Source: DSUN01 sp035527715 | GTDB taxonomy: Bacteria; Planctomycetota; PUPC01; DSUN01 | Length of the DNA: 40,095 bases | Direction: 5' to 3' | NCBI GenBank assembly: GCA_035527715.1 | Contig: DATKZY010000097.1 | Span: 1 to 40,095 of the forward strand | Shown here: positions 7,826 to 16,026 of the stretch, in pieces | Layout of the letters: every line of letters begins with the position of its first letter | Numbering within the stretch: the first letter of the stretch is position 1 | Translations under genes and position numbers: made by a program | Notes under the pieces: generated by a model | Databases searched by the model: none | What the model was told of the DNA's origin: nothing | Seen by the model: only the letters and a program-made list of their open reading frames with translations

Positions 7826-8617
7826 ATGGACCACCACGAGGTCGGGCGCTACTGGGACGGCAATGCCGATGCGTGGACGAAGCTCGCGCGGGCCGGCTAC
7901 GACGTCTACCGCGACTTCCTCAACACCCCGGCCTTCTTCGAGATCCTGCCCGACGTGCGGGGCATGGACGGGTTGGACATCGGCTGCGGCGAGGGCCACA
8001 ACACGCGGCTCCTCGCGCGGCGCGGGGCACGCGTCGCCGCGATCGACGTTTCGCCGCGGTTCATCCACCACGCCACCGAGGCCGAGGCCCGCGAGCCGCT
8101 CGGCATCCGCTACGTCATCGCCAGCGCCGTCCAGCTCCCCTTCCCTGCCGCCACGTTCGACTTCGCTGTGGCGTTGATGAGCCTGATGGACATCTCAGAG
8201 AACGAGCGGGCGCTGGCGGAGGCGTGCCGCGTGCTCCGGCCCGGCGGCTTCCTCCAGTTCTCCATCACGCACCCCTGCACCGACACGCCGCACCGCCGCA
8301 ACCTGCGGGGCGCCGACGGCAAGACCTATGCCATCGAGATCGGCCGCTACTTCGAGCGGACGGACGGGCGGATTGACGAATGGCTCTTCGGCGCGGCGCC
8401 GCCCGAGGCCAAAGCTGGCCTGCCGCCCTTCCGCGTGCCCCGCTTCCACCATCCCCTCGGCGAGTGGCTCAACGCCGTCGTCGCCGCGGGCTTCCGCATC
8501 GAGCGCGCCCAGGAGCCTTACGCGAGCGACGAGACCGTCCGCCAATGCCACGACATGCAGGACACCCAAGTCGTTCCCTTCTTCCTCCACCTTCGCTGTC
8601 GGAAGCCGCCGCAATGA
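7826..8617 (+). CDS. Class I SAM methyltransferase (Methyltransf_11)
   Basis: This 263-aa cytoplasmic enzyme has motif I LDIGCGEGHNTRLLARRGARV, the acidic AAIDVSPRFI, the ASAVQLPFPAATFDFAVALM motif and the post-motif RVLRPGGFLQFSITHPC. This is the UbiE/small-molecule methyltransferase pattern. AGGAAGG precedes the start at 7826. The stop TGA overlaps the ATG of the M60 peptidase gene (ATGA), so the two are translationally coupled. The substrate is unknown; the linkage to a secreted peptidase and a URO-D-like protein does not by itself explain it. Confidence 0.88.
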   Translation: MDHHEVGRYWDGNADAWTKLARAGYDVYRDFLNTPAFFEILPDVRGMDGLDIGCGEGHNTRLLARRGARVAAIDVSPRFIHHATEAEAREPLGIRYVIASAVQLPFPAATFDFAVALMSLMDISENERALAEACRVLRPGGFLQFSITHPCTDTPHRRNLRGADGKTYAIEIGRYFERTDGRIDEWLFGAAPPEAKAGLPPFRVPRFHHPLGEWLNAVVAAGFRIERAQEPYASDETVRQCHDMQDTQVVPFFLHLRCRKPPQ

Positions 8618-10851
8618 CGATTCGCCGGCTGACCTTTTCCCTTTTCCTTGTAGCGTTCGCCGCAGCCGAGGGCGCCGAAGGCGTGGCCGGGGACGTCGAG
8701 CAACTCCTTGAAGGCGTGGCGCGAATCGCCGCGCCGGGGGCGCCCGGCTCGCTGTGCGTCTTCGGCGACGCGGCATTCGCCGTCGTGGCGGGCGGCGCGG
8801 GCGGGGCGGTCCGTCAGCCCGTCGTCGGGGCCACCACGATGGGCAAGGGACGCGTCGTGGCATTCGGACACGACGGCTACTTCGGCGCCGAGGCGCTGGC
8901 CGCAGCGGACACAGGGCGTTTGATGCTCAACGCCGTCCGCTGGGCCGCCCGCAAGCCGCCGGCCGAGGCGCACATCGCCGTCCGCAGGCAAGGCGGCCTC
9001 CTCGCCTTCCTTCGCAAGCAAGGCATGAAGGCCGAGGCGCTCGACGGCGCCGAGTGGTCCGCCAAGCTCGCCGGCTTCAACGTCCTTTGCTGCCACTCGA
9101 ACGAGCTTGGCGGCGACGCACGAGCCGCCGTGGCCGACTTCCTGAAGGGCGGCGGGGGCCTCGTCGCCGCCGACACCGCCTGGGGCTGGCTCCAGCTTCA
9201 CCCGGGAAGGGGCCTCCTCGCCGACCATCCCGGCAACCGCCTCCTCGCCGCCGCCGGCCTCGTGTGGGCCGACGGCATGGCGGAGCGCACCGACCCCGCC
9301 GGCTTCGCGGCGAACGCCGCCATCCCCGCCCTCGTCCACGCCGGCCGAGCACTCGACGCCCTCAATGCGCATTCAACAGGGAAGGCGCAACTCAAGCCGG
9401 AGGAGATCTCGCAGGCATCGTGGACCCTCACCCACGCCGCCCGTTCCCTGCCGCCCGAGGACATGCTGCTCCTGCCCAGGCTCCGCCGCCTGGAGCAAGC
9501 GCACAGCTCCTCCGCCGTGCCCACGCCTCAGAAGCCCCTCACGATGAAGGAGCCGCTTGCCCGCGTCCTCCTGACGCTTCAGGTGAACGAACTGCGGGCA
9601 GCCCCTCCCGAGCAGGCGAAAGCGCATCCCGCCGCCGCAGCCTTCCCAGGCGCCGTGCCCGACAAGGCCGAGCGTGTCACGCGAACCCTCGAGATCAACA
9701 CGACCGTCCCCGCCTGGCACAGCACGGGCCTCTACGCCGCGCCCGGCGAGTTGCTTGCGGTCGAGGTGCCGCAGGCCGCGGCGGGCAAGGGGCTGTGGGC
9801 CCGCATCGGCGCCCACAGCGACACCCTCTGGCACCATGCCGCCTGGCGGCGTGTGCCCGACATCTGCCGCCGCTTCCCGCTGAACGCGCCCGCGACGAAG
9901 GCGGCCAACGCCTTCGGCGGCCTCGTGTATGTCGAGGTGCCCGGGGGCTGCAAGGTCGGCGTCGTCCCCGTCAAGATCGGCGGCGCAGTCGAGGCCCCGC
10001 TCTATGTGCTTGGCAAGATGGATCTTGCGGCGTGGCGCGAGACGATTCGCCAGCGCCCAGCCCCCTGGGCCGAGTTGGCCACGAGCAAAGTCATCATCAC
10101 CCTGCCTTCCAAGAACGTGCGCACCCTCGACGAACCCGAGGACCTGATGAAGTTCTGGGACCAAGTGCTCGATGCCTGCGCCGAGCTGGCAGCCATCCCC
10201 CTGGAGCGGTCGCGTCCCGAGCGTTACGTGACCGACGTGCAGATCAGCGCCGGCTACATGCACTCGGGCTACCCGCTCATGACCCACCTCGATATGGCGG
10301 ACGTGTTTGCTGACAAGAAGCGGCTCCTCGCCGACGCCCACGGCGGCGTGTGGGGGCTCTTCCACGAGATGGGCCACAACCATCAGTCAGGCGACTGGAC
10401 CTTTGGCGGCACGGGCGAGGTCACTGTAAACCTCTTCACGCTCTACGTTTACGACAAGGTGCTGGGCCGCGCCCCCAAGTCCCTACGCAACTTCGGCCCC
10501 GAGCCACGGGCCAAGACACTCAAGACCTATCTCGCAACCGGCCCCGACTTCGGCAAGTGGAAGAGCGCCCCCTTCCTCGCCCTCCTCATGTACATCCAGC
10601 TTCAGGAGGGGTTCGGCTGGGACGCGTTCAAGAAGGTCTTCGCCGAGTACCGCGCCCTCCCCGGCAGGCAGAAGCCGCGAAGCGACGACGAGAAGCGCGA
10701 CCAGTGGATGGTGCGCTTCTCGCGGGCCGTCGGCCGCAATCTCGGCCCCTTCTTCCAGGCCTGGGGCGTGCCGACCTCCGACAAGGCAAGGGCCTCCATC
10801 GCCGACCTCCCGGCCTGGATGCCGGAGGACTTCCCAAAGGCGGCGAAGTGA
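8614..10851 (+). CDS. Secreted M60-family zinc metallopeptidase
   Basis: This 745-aa protein has a short signal peptide (LTFSLFLVAFAAAEG). A GATase-like/ThuA-like Rossmann region occupies roughly residues 60-230, and a C-terminal M60 (enhancin/mucinase-type) peptidase domain follows. The zinc motif HEMGH is at 584-588, with the third ligand in the typical position, E602 (GTGEVTVN). M60 peptidases cleave heavily O-glycosylated, mucin-like proteins; the natural substrate here is unknown. The start is the ATG at 8614, which overlaps the upstream stop. The longer frame to 8380 lies inside the methyltransferase gene and is rejected. Its own stop overlaps the GTG start of the URO-D-like gene. Confidence 0.88.
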   Translation: MTIRRLTFSLFLVAFAAAEGAEGVAGDVEQLLEGVARIAAPGAPGSLCVFGDAAFAVVAGGAGGAVRQPVVGATTMGKGRVVAFGHDGYFGAEALAAADTGRLMLNAVRWAARKPPAEAHIAVRRQGGLLAFLRKQGMKAEALDGAEWSAKLAGFNVLCCHSNELGGDARAAVADFLKGGGGLVAADTAWGWLQLHPGRGLLADHPGNRLLAAAGLVWADGMAERTDPAGFAANAAIPALVHAGRALDALNAHSTGKAQLKPEEISQASWTLTHAARSLPPEDMLLLPRLRRLEQAHSSSAVPTPQKPLTMKEPLARVLLTLQVNELRAAPPEQAKAHPAAAAFPGAVPDKAERVTRTLEINTTVPAWHSTGLYAAPGELLAVEVPQAAAGKGLWARIGAHSDTLWHHAAWRRVPDICRRFPLNAPATKAANAFGGLVYVEVPGGCKVGVVPVKIGGAVEAPLYVLGKMDLAAWRETIRQRPAPWAELATSKVIITLPSKNVRTLDEPEDLMKFWDQVLDACAELAAIPLERSRPERYVTDVQISAGYMHSGYPLMTHLDMADVFADKKRLLADAHGGVWGLFHEMGHNHQSGDWTFGGTGEVTVNLFTLYVYDKVLGRAPKSLRNFGPEPRAKTLKTYLATGPDFGKWKSAPFLALLMYIQLQEGFGWDAFKKVFAEYRALPGRQKPRSDDEKRDQWMVRFSRAVGRNLGPFFQAWGVPTSDKARASIADLPAWMPEDFPKAAK

Positions 10852-11909
10852 AGCACAAGCCCGACTGGCCCGAGGCTGCCGAGCGCTGGACCGCCCTGTG
10901 GGAGGGCCGCCGCCTCGACCGCCCGTGCATGGTCGTCACCGCCCCGAACGGCCGGGGCCGCCCCACCCCGCCGCCGCGCACAGGAGAGCAGAAGTACCTT
11001 GACCCCGGTTACATCGTGCCCACCGTGCTCGCGAGGCTTGAGGGCACGTGCTTCGCCGGCGAGGCGGTCCCATCGGAGCTTCTCAACGGCGGCTGGCTCG
11101 CCACGACCTATGGGGCAACGCCGCGGCTGAGCCTCGAGACCATCTGGTTCGAGCCGATCCCGGTTGACTGGGACGCGCCGCCGAGCTTCGAGCTGGACTT
11201 CGAGAACCCCTGGTTCCACCGCTACGAGGCCCTGCACCGGGCCATCACCGCGGCAGCGGGCCGCGACGACTTCCTGATCGGCCAGGTCTGCCTCCTCCCC
11301 GCCAGCGACATCCTGGCCCGCGTCATCGGAACCGAGGCGTTCATGCTGGGTCTCGCCGAGCACCCGGCGTGGATGCGTGCCGCCCTCCGCTCGCTCGCCG
11401 AGAACTGGTGCCGCGTCGTTGAGCACTTCCGCCGCCTCACCGCCGCGACGAACGACTTCTGGTACGGCATCGCCGGCTGGGCGCGCTTCTGGGGGCCGGA
11501 GCCCTTCGTCTCCACCCAGTCCGACGTCTCGTGCATGATCTCCCCCGCCATGTTCGACGAGTTCGTGGTCCCAGGGCTACGGCTCGTCGGCGAACGGTTC
11601 GGGCGGGTCTGGTACCACCTCGACGGGCCGGGCGCGGAACGGCACCTGCCAAGGCTCCTCTCGCTCGACGCCATCCGCGTCGTCCAGTGGGTGCCCGGCG
11701 CGGGCCGCCCGCCGAACGGCCCGGCCTACCTCGACCTCTACCGCGCCGTGCAGGCCGCCGGGCGAGTGGTCCACATCGCCGTCCCGAAGGCGAACGTCGA
11801 GGCTGTGGTGAAGGCCCTCGACCCGGCGCTCCTGTGCATCGAGACCTGGTGCGGCAGCCCGAGGGAGGCCGAGGCCCTCCTGGCCGACGCCCGCCGCTGG
11901 ACGCGATAG
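10848..11909 (+). CDS. Uroporphyrinogen-decarboxylase-like (URO-D superfamily) protein
   Basis: A 353-aa protein starting from GTG 10848, which overlaps the M60 stop (GTGA). The sequence WTALWEGRRLDRPCMVVT, the mid-region ISPAMFDEFVVPGL and YHLDGPGAERHLPRLL are the pattern of the COG0407 URO-D superfamily, which includes MtaA/CmuA methyl-corrinoid:CoM methyltransferase relatives as well as haem enzymes. The short length and gene context argue against a housekeeping HemE. The actual reaction is unknown; many paralogues exist in planctomycete-like genomes, and this window has at least one other. It is the last gene of the operon and converges on the OGT-like gene. Confidence 0.8.
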   Translation: MKHKPDWPEAAERWTALWEGRRLDRPCMVVTAPNGRGRPTPPPRTGEQKYLDPGYIVPTVLARLEGTCFAGEAVPSELLNGGWLATTYGATPRLSLETIWFEPIPVDWDAPPSFELDFENPWFHRYEALHRAITAAAGRDDFLIGQVCLLPASDILARVIGTEAFMLGLAEHPAWMRAALRSLAENWCRVVEHFRRLTAATNDFWYGIAGWARFWGPEPFVSTQSDVSCMISPAMFDEFVVPGLRLVGERFGRVWYHLDGPGAERHLPRLLSLDAIRVVQWVPGAGRPPNGPAYLDLYRAVQAAGRVVHIAVPKANVEAVVKALDPALLCIETWCGSPREAEALLADARRWTR

Positions 11910-12149
11910 TCGGCTGGAAAAGGCGACGCCTGAGAAAACGCGATCTGGGGCCTCCGGCGCCGCCGGCGGACCGGTCGGGCCCGAATCCACAAGCATTTGC
12001 TTACACTACACTTGCGTCGGTGGCTCCCCTCGCCCGGTCGCCCAAAGGTATCAGGAGCCCAATGAGGCCCCCGGAACGCACTGTACGCGTTCCTACGCAG
12101 TTTTTCGTGGCGATGTTGTAACTAACTGCTATGTATACACTTAGCAGCG
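11910..12149. other. Convergent intergenic region with AT-richer end
   Basis: These 240 bp separate two converging genes. The last 60 bp are noticeably AT-richer than the surroundings and hold an imperfect hairpin (CTGCTA at 12126-12131 with TAGCAG at 12142-12147 around GTATAC) that may act as a bidirectional end signal. No convincing gene was seen. Confidence 0.4.
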
Positions 12150-13751
12150 TCATATAACGGTACGGTCGCCGCGCCGGCGACACCAGCGGCGCCACATTCG
12201 GACGTATGCCCGCTCCATCGCCGCCGTGAAGCCGGCCGTGTCGCACACGGCTGACCGCCTGAGGCGCTCCCGCATGTGCAGACGGAGATCCTCAAGCCTG
12301 GCAGGCGTGTCGGGCGAGGCGACGAGCGCCACGGCCCGCTCGACGTAGTCCTGGCGGTCGCGGGCGACGAAATCGTCGAGGCCCGCCGCCCGAAGGATCG
12401 AGGCGCTGGTGCGCGAGGCCCACCGGTCGCCGTGGAACGTGAGCACGGGCACGCCCTGCCAGATCGCCTCGGTGGTCGTCGTGCCCCCGTTGTAAGGGAA
12501 CGGGTCGAGGGCGATGTCAATCTCGCCGTACTTGCTGAGGAACTCGAAGTGGGGGGCGGGGCCGTCGAGCTCGACCCGGTCGGACGCCACGTTCAGTTCG
12601 GCGAGCCGCTCCTGAAGGAAAGCTCGGTTCGTCGGAGAACCAAGGGCCGCGTTCTTGATGACCAGGCGGCTGCCGGGGCAACGGGTCAGGATCGCCGCCC
12701 ACGTCTCCAGCACCTGGGGCGTGAGCTTGTACTGGGACGCCAGGGACCCGAACGTGAGCGCCCCCCGCGACAGGCACGGCGGCGGCACCACGTCGGGCGC
12801 GGGGTGGGTGACCTCGAACGTGAGGTAGCTGCCGGGCACTCGGACGATTCGCTCGGTGTAGAACCGCTCCTCGTCGGGCGGCACGACCCACTCGTCGCCG
12901 ATCAGGTAGTCGAGGCAGGCCATGCCCGACGTGGCGAAGAGGTTGAACCAGGCGACGAGGACCGGCGCCGGCTGGAGCGCCAGCACCGCCAGCCTGTCCA
13001 CGAAGCTGAAGCTGTTCAAGTCCACCAGGATATCAATCCCGGTCCGCTCGATGAGGTGCGCCGTCTCCTGGTTGGAGAGGCGTGAGGTATCGTGGGAATG
13101 GTCGCGCTCGTGCCCGCGGTAGCCGCCCTCGAGTTGGCCCTGGGAGGCGTCGGAGAACAGGTGGACCTCGAATCGCTCGCGGTCGTGTCGGTTGATCAGT
13201 GCCCAGACGGGCTTCATCCAGTTCCCGCGGTGGAAGAAGGCCGAGACGTAGCCGATGCGGATGCGTCGGTCGGGGTCGGGCTGCACCGCGGGGAAGGGCT
13301 TGGCGGGATTGTGCGGAGGCAGGCGTCGGCGGGCCCAGGCTCGGCGGGCGTCGAGGATGGCCTGATTGCCCGAGGCGGGGCTGCCTGGGATGACCACGGC
13401 GATGGCGGTGCGCGACAGGAGATTGTCGCGGAGCGCGACGGCGGCCTGGAACTCGGCGAGAGCGGCGTCCACCTGCCCCATGTGGAAGAGGGCCTGGCCG
13501 AGGTTGTGGCGGGCCTGAACGTCGTCGGGGGCGAGGGCCCCGGCGCAGCGGAAACAAGGGATGGCCGCGGCGTGCTCCTTGCGGGCCACGTGCACGCAGC
13601 CGAGGCCGTACCACGCTTCGGGCGCCTTACCGTCGAGTGCCAGGGCGCGCTCGCAGGCCTCGGCCGCCTCGTCGAGCTGGCCCAGAGCGTACAGCCGCTC
13701 GGCCTCGGCGGTCAGATTGTCCACATCGTGGTGCGAGGGAGTAGCGTTCAC
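12150..13751 (-). CDS. TPR protein with O-GlcNAc-transferase (GT41) domain
   Basis: This 533-aa protein has a short N-terminal TPR region (about two repeats, AERLYALGQLDEAAEACERAL and a HNLGQALFHMGQVDAALAEF repeat) and a GT41 catalytic domain. OGT landmarks are IRIGYVSAFFHRGNW with the N-cap His, FGSLASQYKLTPQVLETW with the UDP-binding Lys, DPFPYNGGTTTTEA, and GDRWASRTSASILRAAGL. It would add a sugar, possibly GlcNAc, to Ser/Thr of proteins. Start GTG 13751 follows TAGGTG; a TTG at 13787 is possible. The TPR array is much shorter than in eukaryotic OGT, so substrate selection must differ. It is divergent from the deacetylase gene. Confidence 0.87.
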   Translation of the reverse strand: MNATPSHHDVDNLTAEAERLYALGQLDEAAEACERALALDGKAPEAWYGLGCVHVARKEHAAAIPCFRCAGALAPDDVQARHNLGQALFHMGQVDAALAEFQAAVALRDNLLSRTAIAVVIPGSPASGNQAILDARRAWARRRLPPHNPAKPFPAVQPDPDRRIRIGYVSAFFHRGNWMKPVWALINRHDRERFEVHLFSDASQGQLEGGYRGHERDHSHDTSRLSNQETAHLIERTGIDILVDLNSFSFVDRLAVLALQPAPVLVAWFNLFATSGMACLDYLIGDEWVVPPDEERFYTERIVRVPGSYLTFEVTHPAPDVVPPPCLSRGALTFGSLASQYKLTPQVLETWAAILTRCPGSRLVIKNAALGSPTNRAFLQERLAELNVASDRVELDGPAPHFEFLSKYGEIDIALDPFPYNGGTTTTEAIWQGVPVLTFHGDRWASRTSASILRAAGLDDFVARDRQDYVERAVALVASPDTPARLEDLRLHMRERLRRSAVCDTAGFTAAMERAYVRMWRRWCRRRGDRTVI

Positions 13752-13877
13752 AACACCTATTAGGCCAAGTCGCCCCGCCTCACGCAAGCGGGTTCCGCAC
13801 TTGATTTCCGGCCCGAAATAATGCAGGCTTTGCTATCGGTCGGTTCGCCACAGAGCATCCCTCTTGGGGTTCGACGC

Positions 13878-14627
13878 ATGGCGGAAGCCAAGTCCCGGTT
13901 CCCGTGGCCCGCGGGCAAGCGGGCGGCCGTGAGCCTGAGCTTCGACGACGCGCGGCTGAGCCAGATCGATCGTGGAATGGCCATCTTCAACGCGCACGGC
14001 GTGAAGGCCACCTTCTACGTCTCCCCCGGCGGCGTCACGGCGCGGCTCGACGGCTGGAAGAGCGCCGTCGCCAACGGCCACGAGATCGGCAACCACACGC
14101 TCCACCACCCGTGCAGCGGCAACTTCAAGTGGTCGCGCGAGAAGGCGCTCGAGGACTACTCCATCGAGCAGATTGAGCGAGAGATCCTCGATGCCAACCG
14201 CTTCATCCAGGAGACGCTCGGCGTCACGCCCGCCACGTTCGCGTATCCCTGCGGGCAGACCTACGTCGGCCGCGGGCGCGACACGGCGAGCTACGTGCCC
14301 CTCATCGCCGAGCACTTCCTGGTCGGCCGCGCCGCGAGCAGCGAGATTCACAACGACCCGGCCTTCTGCGACCTGGCCCAGGCCGCCTGCATGGGCTCCG
14401 ACGGGCGGAGCTTCGAGCAGCTCGAGGCCATGGTGGGCCGCGCGGTCGCCGACGGCGGCTGGCTGATTCTCTGCGGCCACGAGATCGGCGACGGCGGCTC
14501 CCAAACGACCCTCGCCCCCGCCCTCGATGCTCTGTGCCGATACTGCAAGGACCCGGCGAATGGGATTTGGGTGGACACGGTGGCAACCATCGGGCGCTAC
14601 GTGGCCGAGAAGCAAGGTGGTTCATGA
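13878..14627 (+). CDS. Polysaccharide deacetylase (NodB homology, CE4)
   Basis: This 249-aa protein has NodB motif 1 as SLSFDDARL (D23/D24), motif 2 as the metal-binding HEIGNHTLHH (H73, H76) and a motif-3-like ATFAYPCGQ. It removes N- or O-acetyl groups from carbohydrate polymers. No signal peptide is evident from the start at 13878; starting from ATG 13821 adds 19 residues but no better leader, and GGGG precedes 13878. The stop codon is the first TGA of a 7-base word array (14625-14650). It probably forms an operon with the DegT aminotransferase 113 nt downstream. Confidence 0.85.
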   Translation: MAEAKSRFPWPAGKRAAVSLSFDDARLSQIDRGMAIFNAHGVKATFYVSPGGVTARLDGWKSAVANGHEIGNHTLHHPCSGNFKWSREKALEDYSIEQIEREILDANRFIQETLGVTPATFAYPCGQTYVGRGRDTASYVPLIAEHFLVGRAASSEIHNDPAFCDLAQAACMGSDGRSFEQLEAMVGRAVADGGWLILCGHEIGDGGSQTTLAPALDALCRYCKDPANGIWVDTVATIGRYVAEKQGGS

Positions 14628-14703
14628 CGCGTGACCCGTGACGCGTGACCAGAGAAGAGCGGCGCCTCCGTGTCCTTCTGGTCACGGGTCACGCGTCACG
14701 CGT
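14625..14703 (+). repeat. Inverted pair of 7-bp word arrays (TGACGCG)
   Basis: The left array 14625-14650 is TGACGCG-TGACCCG-TGACGCG-TGACC with a strict 7-nt period. The right array 14680-14703 is the same word in reverse complement, about three units. The transcript can fold into a stem of more than 20 bp enclosing a loop of about 30 nt. The left array begins on the stop codon of the deacetylase gene, so it lies in the mRNA between it and the aminotransferase. Confidence 0.85.
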
Positions 14704-14740
14704 CCGGTATGCGCCCCATTCACACTTGGAGGCCCAAGAA

Positions 14741-15901
14741 ATGCTGCGAGTTGGCCAGAAGGAAGCGGATGCCATCGCAAAGGTGCTGCTCAGCGGCAGG
14801 GTGTTCCGCTACAACATCGGCGGCGAGTGCGCGCGCTTCGAGCAGCGCTACGGGAAGTTCCTCGGCGTCAAACACGTCTGGATGACCTCCAGCGGCACCA
14901 CGGCCCTCACCGCGGCCCTCGCCGGACTCGGCATCGGGCCGGGCGACGAGGTGCTCGTGCCCGCCTGCACCTACATGGCCACCGCCGTCTCCGTCGTCGC
15001 CGCCGGGGCCATCCCGGTCATCGTGGACATTGATGATTCGATCACGATCTCGCCCGACGCGATTGACGACGCGGCCGGGCCGCGCACGCGCGCCGTCATC
15101 CCCGTCCACATGTGGGGCCTCTGCTGCGATATGGGCGCGATCCGGGCCGTCGCCCGCAAGCACGACCTGCTGGTGGTGGAGGACTGCTGCCAGGGCGTGG
15201 GCGGCGGCTACAAGGGCCGCATGCTGGGTTCCTTCAGCCACGCCGCCGCCTTCAGCTTCAACTACTACAAGAACATGACCTGCGGCGAGGGCGGCGCCGT
15301 CGTGACCAGCGACCCCAGCGTCTCCGAGCGCGCCCGCTGCATGATTGACTGCTGCAACTTCTACTGGACGGGTCGCAAGGAGGGCGTCGTCCCGTTCCTC
15401 TCCAACGGCGCCCGCGCCTCCGAGATCGAGGGCGCGATGATGAACGCCCAGCTCGACCGCCTGCCCGCCATGATCCGCACCCTCCGCAAGCAGAAGAAAC
15501 GCATCCTGGCCGCCACGGCGAAGACGGGCCTCCGGCCCATTCGCGCCCACAGCCTCGACTGGGAGTGCGGCACCCACGTGATGTACACCCTGCCGACGGC
15601 CGAGCAGGCCGAGAAGTTCCGCGAGCTCGCCGGCGGCACCATCTGCGGCAAGACGGGGCGACACGTCTACACCGAGTGGGACCAGATCTTCGCCCGCCAG
15701 GGCGCGCACCATCCCGCCCTCAACCCCTTCACTCTCCCGCAGAACCGCGGCTGCCGCAAGAAGTACACCAAGGACATGTGCGCCCGCTCGCTCGACATCC
15801 TCAACCGCACCGTGATGATCGGCAACCATCCCGACCGCAAGGCCCCGCAGGTCGCCGCCATCATTCGCAAGATCAAGGACGCCGCTGCACAAGTGCTGTG
15901 A
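14741..15901 (+). CDS. DegT/DnrJ/EryC1/StrS-family PLP aminotransferase
   Basis: This 386-aa sugar-aminotransferase-type enzyme starts at 14741 with GGAGG nearby. It shows the fold-type I features of the family: SSGTTALTAAL near 51, ACTYMATA, VVEDCCQ with the pyridine-binding D148, and the Schiff-base lysine K177 (FSFNYYKNMTCGEGGAV). It would transaminate a nucleotide-linked keto-sugar, or act as a related dehydratase. The context of a deacetylase and an OGT-like enzyme supports amino-sugar metabolism. A hairpin-forming array separates it from the URO-D-like gene downstream. Confidence 0.88.
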   Translation: MLRVGQKEADAIAKVLLSGRVFRYNIGGECARFEQRYGKFLGVKHVWMTSSGTTALTAALAGLGIGPGDEVLVPACTYMATAVSVVAAGAIPVIVDIDDSITISPDAIDDAAGPRTRAVIPVHMWGLCCDMGAIRAVARKHDLLVVEDCCQGVGGGYKGRMLGSFSHAAAFSFNYYKNMTCGEGGAVVTSDPSVSERARCMIDCCNFYWTGRKEGVVPFLSNGARASEIEGAMMNAQLDRLPAMIRTLRKQKKRILAATAKTGLRPIRAHSLDWECGTHVMYTLPTAEQAEKFRELAGGTICGKTGRHVYTEWDQIFARQGAHHPALNPFTLPQNRGCRKKYTKDMCARSLDILNRTVMIGNHPDRKAPQVAAIIRKIKDAAAQVL

Positions 15902-15907
15902 AGCAAA

Positions 15908-16005
15908 GGTTCCGGGTTTCAGGTTCCGGGTTCCGGGAGCCGAAGTGCCTAGCTCGAATCCCCGAGCTCTTTACCCCCGGAACCTGTAACGCGGAACCCG
16001 CAACC
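15908..16005 (+). repeat. Inverted pair of 7-bp word arrays (GGTTCCG)
   Basis: The left array (15908-15942) reads as heptads GGTTCCG, GGTTTCA, GGTTCCG, GGTTCCG, GGAGCCG. The right array (15974-16005) is its inverted counterpart, with reverse-complement heptads GGTTGCG, GGTTCCG, CGTTACA, GGTTCCG. It sits between the aminotransferase stop and the URO-D start, so the mRNA would carry a long imperfect hairpin. The architecture matches the 14625 site but the word is unrelated. Confidence 0.8.
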
Positions 16006-16026
16006 GTTGCACTATGGAGTAGACCG

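Noticed and set aside
10848..11909. Housekeeping HemE
   Set aside because: Sequence and operon context differ from haem synthesis genes, and a second unrelated URO-D-like gene lies 4 kb away.
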